A stretch of 36,800 nt of DNA from Eubacteriales bacterium OttesenSCG-928-K08 (GTDB lineage: Bacteria > Bacillota > Clostridia > Christensenellales > CAG-138): positions 1 to 36,800 of the forward strand of contig JAJDHH010000013.1 in NCBI GenBank assembly GCA_030266105.1, read 5' to 3'. Of the stretch, positions 32,996 to 36,800 are shown piece by piece. Under the pieces are notes generated by a model. That model was given only the letters and a program-made list of their open reading frames with translations, made no database searches and was not told where the DNA came from. A program made the translations under genes and the position numbers. The stretch's first letter is position 1. Every line of letters starts with the position of its first letter.

Positions 32996-33030
32996 AAAAA
33001 AGATGTGCGGCATAACCGCACATCTTTTTT
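32996..33030. terminator. Two-way intrinsic terminator
   Basis: A perfect 15-bp stem AAAAAAGATGTGCGG / CCGCACATCTTTTTT with a 5-base loop. It ends the oxidoreductase operon on the plus strand. Its symmetric A/T arms serve equally for the lipoprotein gene on the minus strand. Confidence 0.95.
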
Positions 33031-33430
33031 ATTTCACGTAAAATCCGGTAATTTCTTTTTGACTATCAAGCGCCGCGGTATATATAAGCTCTTTGCTTTC
33101 ATACTTTACTTCAAGCACAACGGCATAGCTTTCCTCACCATCCCCGCTCTTTTGGGGCACTACTTTTGTCTGCCCAAACTCAATAAAATCGCCTGCAGCG
33201 CTGATGTATTCTTCCACGCCCTGCATCACCTCATCAGAAAATTGGGGGCGCAAATCCTCACGAATATAAGCGCGAAACCCGCCATACTCTCTTTCGTTAA
33301 CGCACTGCACAGCGCCTTTTGTCAGCGCCACAAGCTCCTGCCCAAGATCTGTTGAAGAAATATCCTTCGAGCAACCGGTAACAGATGCTATAAGAAGCAC
33401 AACCACAAACAATATCGTTAGTTTTTTCAT
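33029..33430 (-). CDS. Small lipoprotein, DUF3887-like
   Basis: A 133-residue protein. The N-terminus is a lipoprotein signal: KK, a hydrophobic stretch (LTILFVVVLLIASV), then TGCS with the lipidated cysteine (C20). The rest is a small alpha+beta domain resembling DUF3887 (ALTKGAVQCVNEREYGGFRAY... and a closing IYTAALDSQKEITGFYVK), thought to sit at the outer face of the membrane. The DUF assignment is from memory of its shape and is uncertain. Its ATG overlaps the stop of the YhfC-like gene in an ATGA. Confidence 0.68.
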   Translation of the reverse strand: MKKLTILFVVVLLIASVTGCSKDISSTDLGQELVALTKGAVQCVNEREYGGFRAYIREDLRPQFSDEVMQGVEEYISAAGDFIEFGQTKVVPQKSGDGEESYAVVLEVKYESKELIYTAALDSQKEITGFYVK

Positions 33431-34218
33431 ACTTCACCCTCCCCATGTTTTGTTTTTTCCACAATTGGCGGATTTATAAACCATTTTTTTGCTCGCACAG
33501 CCCAAAACACAAGCAAAGAGGACATCAGCAGCAGCATAATTTCAATACCCAGCGTGCTTATGTTTATAAACGATGGCACTATCACGATGGATGCGTCCAT
33601 CAAGGCATGCAGAAGTATTGCAGCAACAAGATAGCGCAACTTCCTGCCCCGCTCAAACCCTGCAAGCACCATTATTGATAGTGAAACATGCAGCCCCATT
33701 GCGCTTATGCGCTCAAGCACGGCAAGCATTATTTTTCCGGGTGTGAGCGATAAAACAATCGCCTCAGTGGCCGCAAGCTGATCCCCCGCCAATGCCGCAA
33801 GCGTGCCGTTATTATAGGCAAAAAGCAGCACAAGCGTATTAACAAAGGAAAGCACCGTTATAAGCAGCACCTCAATGCCGCCATGCCCTAAACCAAAAGC
33901 GATGCCCTCATTATATGACCGGCGATCCTTTAGCAACAAGGCAAAGGCCCCAAAACGGGCAAGCTCCTCAACCAGCCCGGCAGTAAGACCCAAAAACAGG
34001 CCATAGGCCACCGGGCTTTGCGCGAGCGCCTGATACCAGAATGTGCCGGCAAGCATATTAAGCAGGGGAATTCGCAGCACAATCTGCGAAACAAAAAACG
34101 CCGCCGCACCAATCAAGAAAGGCTTTAGGACGCGAACGCCCTTTTTTCGCAGCAAAACAAACCCAACAATGGGCAAAAGCAGGCAAAGCACAATCGCAAG
34201 TATTATCCAAAATGTCAT
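33427..34218 (-). CDS. YhfC-like intramembrane glutamic protease
   Basis: A 263-residue membrane protein with about seven or eight hydrophobic helices. Motifs placed in helices match the CPBP/YhfC intramembrane protease superfamily: GLVEELARFGA (E84, E85), FGLGHGGIEVLL (H112, E116) and LLHALMDAS (H, D near 217-221). These enzymes cleave within membranes and some act in stress or spore signalling. The ATG at 34218 has GAAGG at 7 bases; a longer upstream frame overlaps the aldolase gene and is not supported. Overlap with the lipoprotein gene suggests a pair, perhaps protease and regulator or substrate, but that is inference. Confidence 0.82.
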   Translation of the reverse strand: MTFWIILAIVLCLLLPIVGFVLLRKKGVRVLKPFLIGAAAFFVSQIVLRIPLLNMLAGTFWYQALAQSPVAYGLFLGLTAGLVEELARFGAFALLLKDRRSYNEGIAFGLGHGGIEVLLITVLSFVNTLVLLFAYNNGTLAALAGDQLAATEAIVLSLTPGKIMLAVLERISAMGLHVSLSIMVLAGFERGRKLRYLVAAILLHALMDASIVIVPSFINISTLGIEIMLLLMSSLLVFWAVRAKKWFINPPIVEKTKHGEGEV

Positions 34219-34240
34219 ATACGAACCTTCACTTCTAAAT

Positions 34241-35011
34241 CTATTCCACAATTGTATCCAGCAAGCTTTTTGCCACCTGTGTAAGTAAAGCCGCATCAAT
34301 ATTGCACGCCACGGATGAATAGCCCAGCGCAAAATATTTTTTCGCCGTAGCCGCATTGCCCGCAAATATAAATGAAAGCTTGCCATTCTCGGCGCACACC
34401 CTTTGCACAAGCTGAATGGCCTCGTTGAGTCTTGCATCATCCATCTGCCCCGGAACTCCCAGCGCCACAGATAGATCATACGGGCCTACAAAAATACCAT
34501 CCACACCTTCAAGCGCAACAATCTTATCAATCTGCTCAAGGCAGCCCAGAGTTTCGCATTGGGGCAAAAGCAATGTTTCCCGGTTGCTCAGCGCAAAATA
34601 TTCTTTTGTGTCTTTTGCGTAATCCGCCTGCCCAAAACCCGAAGCGCGCACTATCCCAAAACCACGGCTGCCAATTGGTGCATATTTTGCAAAGCCAATC
34701 AGTTTTTCCACTTCTTCAACGCTGTTAACGCAGGGCACAATCAGCCCCGCCGCGCCACAATCCAACGCTTTGAGCACGGATGCCCTTTCCACAGCGCGCA
34801 CGCGCACAAATGGCGACATGCCGCGCCGCTCAGCCGCAATGATGGCACTGTTTATATCCTGCGTTTCCATTGGGCTGTGTTCAGTATCAACAATCAAATA
34901 GTCAAATCCCGCGATGCCCAAACATTCCACCACCGCTGTGCTTCCCATGGTATAGAATGTGCCTATCGCCCGTGCGCCGCTTTGCAGCTTTTCCTTCACG
35001 GCATTTTTCAT
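34241..35011 (-). CDS. HpcH/HpaI aldolase family protein
   Basis: A 256-residue class II pyruvate-type aldolase with the TIM-barrel fold. VDTEHSPMET (H45) carries the catalytic base, GAAGLIVPCV and SRGFGIVR the next motifs, QCET (E153) and GPYDLSVALG (D179) the metal ligands. Such enzymes cleave 2-keto-3-deoxy sugar acids or hydroxy-ketoheptanedioate to pyruvate and an aldehyde. It is the first gene of a three-gene minus-strand operon, 22 bases before the YhfC-like gene. AGGAGG precedes the ATG. The natural substrate is not evident. Confidence 0.92.
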   Translation of the reverse strand: MKNAVKEKLQSGARAIGTFYTMGSTAVVECLGIAGFDYLIVDTEHSPMETQDINSAIIAAERRGMSPFVRVRAVERASVLKALDCGAAGLIVPCVNSVEEVEKLIGFAKYAPIGSRGFGIVRASGFGQADYAKDTKEYFALSNRETLLLPQCETLGCLEQIDKIVALEGVDGIFVGPYDLSVALGVPGQMDDARLNEAIQLVQRVCAENGKLSFIFAGNAATAKKYFALGYSSVACNIDAALLTQVAKSLLDTIVE

Positions 35012-35074
35012 ATTTTCCTCCTAAACAATTTGCATTCTGCACCTACGTTAACATGCTGCAGCCCTTTGCGTAAT

Positions 35075-35083
35075 ATTTTACCA
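35075..35083 (-). promoter_or_regulatory. Extended -10 promoter of the aldolase operon
   Basis: TGGTAAAAT on the minus strand (extended -10), about 65 bases upstream of the aldolase ATG. A -35 match is poor (TTGCTG lies 20 bases away). Confidence 0.4.
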
Positions 35084-35155
35084 CAGGGACACTCGCTTTT
35101 CAGCAATTTTCCGCATATATATGCAAATGCCGATAACAACCGTTTGTGCTTTTAC

Positions 35156-35184
35156 TTGCAACCCAACCTATTTATGGCTATACT
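35156..35184 (+). promoter_or_regulatory. Promoter of zapA
   Basis: TTGCAA, 17 bases, TATACT. The start point would be near 35191, followed by GGAGG and the ATG at 35221. Confidence 0.65.
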
Positions 35185-35220
35185 ATTAACAAGCAGCTTT
35201 ATGGTTGGAGGAAGTAATCA

Positions 35221-35565
35221 ATGCAGCAAACGCGCGCTACAGTTCATATCGCAGGGCAAACAATTAATCTTCGCGGAACGGATGATGAAGCATATATTCA
35301 AAGCCTAGCAAGCTATGTGCAAAAGTGCATTTCGCAGGTGGAAAATAAAAACCCTGCGCTTAGCACAACCAACTGCGTAATTATGAGCGCGCTAAACATT
35401 GCGGATGAACTTTTTAAGCTCCAGCAAAAATACGATGAGCTGGATCAACGCATTGAAGAGCTTCGCCAGCTTAACGCACCGGCACCTGCAAGCAGCCCAA
35501 CACCCCGGCGAACAAACAAAACCCCTGTAAAGCGCCCTTTTGAAGAGCCGGTCAACACAAAATAA
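35221..35565 (+). CDS. zapA: Cell division protein ZapA
   Basis: A 114-residue protein. The N-terminal domain (1-50) has TVHIAGQTINLRGTDDEAYIQSLASYV, the ZapA globular head; a coiled coil follows (about 52-85, NIADELFKLQQKYDELDQRIEEL) and the tail is Pro/Lys rich. ZapA bundles FtsZ filaments at mid-cell. GGAGG precedes the ATG, with its own promoter upstream and terminator downstream, so it is a single-gene unit. The tail is longer than in many ZapA proteins. Confidence 0.92.
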   Translation: MQQTRATVHIAGQTINLRGTDDEAYIQSLASYVQKCISQVENKNPALSTTNCVIMSALNIADELFKLQQKYDELDQRIEELRQLNAPAPASSPTPRRTNKTPVKRPFEEPVNTK

Positions 35566-35572
35566 GCAGTTC

Positions 35573-35607
35573 AACGGAGCTGCCGCAATTGCGGCAGCTC
35601 CGTTTTT
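35573..35607 (+). terminator. Intrinsic terminator after zapA
   Basis: A perfect 14-bp stem AACGGAGCTGCCGC / GCGGCAGCTCCGTT with a 4-base AATT loop and five T at the end, 8 bases beyond the zapA stop. On the minus strand the T-run is short. Confidence 0.93.
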
Positions 35608-35638
35608 GTGTTTGGAGCAACACGCATCAAACTGTCGA

Positions 35639-36670
35639 TCATTCTTCAAATAAATTATCTATGAGCGCATTCTCAAATTCAAAGCGAAACATACGCACGG
35701 GCGTAATTCCAAGCTGTTCTTCGCCCAGCAGGCCAATCGCACGATCAGCCTTTGTGACGGGTGAGCGCGCGCCGATAAACTCGCCCATACAAGCACGAAG
35801 CATCTCCACATCCAACCCTTCACGAAGCGCCGGGGTCAAAAACGCAAACGCATCATCCCAAAGGCCATGCAACACCGCCTCGCAAAACGCGGTGATTTTC
35901 TGCGCGTTTGTTTCAAGCGCCATAGGCGAGTGGGTGAAAAACCCGATCTGCTCGGGCGCTGCAACATAACCGTTATCTTCGTATGTAAAGATCTGCTTTT
36001 TATCATGCCTTAGTAATGTGTTTAACTGTTTGTAACAAACAGGATTGCCCTCACTCAGGCCAACGGCATCCCCCTCAAGGCGAATTAACTCATTATATTC
36101 CACATCCAATATCAACAAAAGGCGGGCATATTCCTGCAAAAAATCCATGCCTTCCGCAACAGCTGTGCCCGCAAACACAGCAAGGCGCCCACCGTCAATA
36201 AGCTCCAACCACCCATGATGCATGCTTCCAAGCACCGTGCCATAACGTATGCGTGTGCCTTCTTCGACTGCCAGGCGCAACCCGCCCTCATAATACAATG
36301 TTGCAATACAGCCATCTGGCAAACGCAACTGATCCACAGTAAACGGAAAAACCAGCCTGGCCTGTTGCGGCAAAATTCCGGCAGAGAACACCACCTCAAA
36401 CACACGATCAGGCCATGCGTAAACCTCCACATCCTCACTTTCCACAGGCAGCAAAGCGCCCGAAACAAAGCTGAGCTTGCGCACTACAGGAAAATATTTG
36501 TGTGCATTACCTCGGATGGGATATATGCCGATATAATACTCGCCGCTTTCAGAAAGCGGCAGCGCGATATGCGCACTGGAGGATGCTTCGCCCACAAACG
36601 CGCCATTCATCTCAACGGCGGCTGTTACATTTTGTGTGCGCACCACAAGCATAGGCAAATAGGCAGCCAA
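35639..36670 (-). CDS. Uncharacterised protein with beta-rich N-terminal half
   Basis: I do not recognise this 343-residue soluble protein. The best start is a TTG at 36670 with GGAGGG seven bases upstream; the ORF is open further up but has no site there. Residues about 5-55 look like a small beta sandwich of PEGA-like character (VEMNGAFVGEAS, PLSESGEYYIGIYPI). The centre is rich in strands, and about 245-343 is helical, with FCEAVLHGLWDDAFAFLTP and LDVEMLRACMGEFIG. No catalytic motif, signal peptide or membrane helix is visible. It converges with zapA across the terminator at 35573. Role unknown. Confidence 0.68.
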   Translation of the reverse strand: MAAYLPMLVVRTQNVTAAVEMNGAFVGEASSSAHIALPLSESGEYYIGIYPIRGNAHKYFPVVRKLSFVSGALLPVESEDVEVYAWPDRVFEVVFSAGILPQQARLVFPFTVDQLRLPDGCIATLYYEGGLRLAVEEGTRIRYGTVLGSMHHGWLELIDGGRLAVFAGTAVAEGMDFLQEYARLLLILDVEYNELIRLEGDAVGLSEGNPVCYKQLNTLLRHDKKQIFTYEDNGYVAAPEQIGFFTHSPMALETNAQKITAFCEAVLHGLWDDAFAFLTPALREGLDVEMLRACMGEFIGARSPVTKADRAIGLLGEEQLGITPVRMFRFEFENALIDNLFEE

Positions 36671-36800
36671 AATAGTCCCTCCACCTGTTTTTTCTTTTGC
36701 GGGAAAACTCAATTATTCCCTGTTTACATCACTATGCGGAAAAAGGACAAGAAAGAATGATAATTCATCTCCAATAGCGTCTGTTTTTGATGCTGGCATT
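36671..36800. other. Right end of window: no supported gene
   Basis: About 130 bases. On the minus strand two frames are open from the edge; one ends at TAA 36713-36715, just before the ribosome binding site of the gene at 36670, so this may be the last 28 or so codons of an upstream operon gene, but I cannot recognise it. No promoter was seen. Confidence 0.3.

Overview
The window looks like chromosomal DNA from an anaerobic, Gram-positive-type bacterium of the class Clostridia. I base this on SepF and DivIVA, an adjacent pnp / YlxY-like deacetylase / M16 peptidase block (an order I recall from Bacillus subtilis), a BceRS-BceAB-type peptide-antibiotic module, a B. subtilis-style ThyA, consensus sigma-A promoters, strong AGGAGG-type ribosome binding sites and a ferredoxin-dependent 2-oxoacid oxidoreductase. 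I cannot name the genus. I see no transposase, integrase, CRISPR array, rRNA or phage gene.

Layout. 1-3451 (minus): a sugar-modification operon behind a consensus promoter (3594-3622). It encodes a nucleotidyltransferase-like protein, a polysaccharide-deacetylase-like protein, a Gfo/Idh/MocA dehydrogenase and a DegT-type aminotransferase cut by the window edge. 3782-6562 (minus): a ROK regulator, tRNA-Gly(TCC), tRNA-Leu(TAG), and a HAD hydrolase whose promoter carries a perfect LacI-type palindrome. 6776-13440 (plus): a DUF1905-like protein, thyA, folA, a C39-like cysteine protease, then a BceRS-type two-component system and its ABC transporter. A two-way terminator separates these from tRNA-His and tRNA-Arg on the minus strand.

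13806-29418 (minus) is a long housekeeping block. In transcription order: a GntR/FCD regulator; pnp; a degenerate YlxY-like deacetylase, M16 peptidase, MazG-like pyrophosphatase, HlyD-like adaptor, YggS and SepF; DivIVA; tgt-tsaE-tsaB-rimI; and an alpha/beta hydrolase, a membrane-anchored MurF-like ligase, a Ddl-type ligase and a SEC-C protein. Internal promoters and terminators divide it into units for RNA decay, cell division, tRNA modification and cell-wall peptide synthesis.

29692-32989 (plus) is a five-gene operon for a four-subunit 2-oxoacid:ferredoxin oxidoreductase led by an unusual P-loop NTPase. It converges on a minus-strand operon (33029-35011) of an HpcH/HpaI aldolase, a YhfC-like intramembrane protease and a small lipoprotein. 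zapA (plus) and an unrecognised gene (minus) close the window.

The most striking observation is that pnp is interrupted by one in-frame TAG (27039-27041), exactly between the catalytic core and the KH-S1 RNA-binding domains. Other points of interest are the membrane-fused MurF/Ddl/hydrolase set, the P-loop gene leading the oxidoreductase operon, the C39-like protease between folA and the BceRS genes, and several unexplained hairpins and operators. I found no clearly new defence or mobile system.
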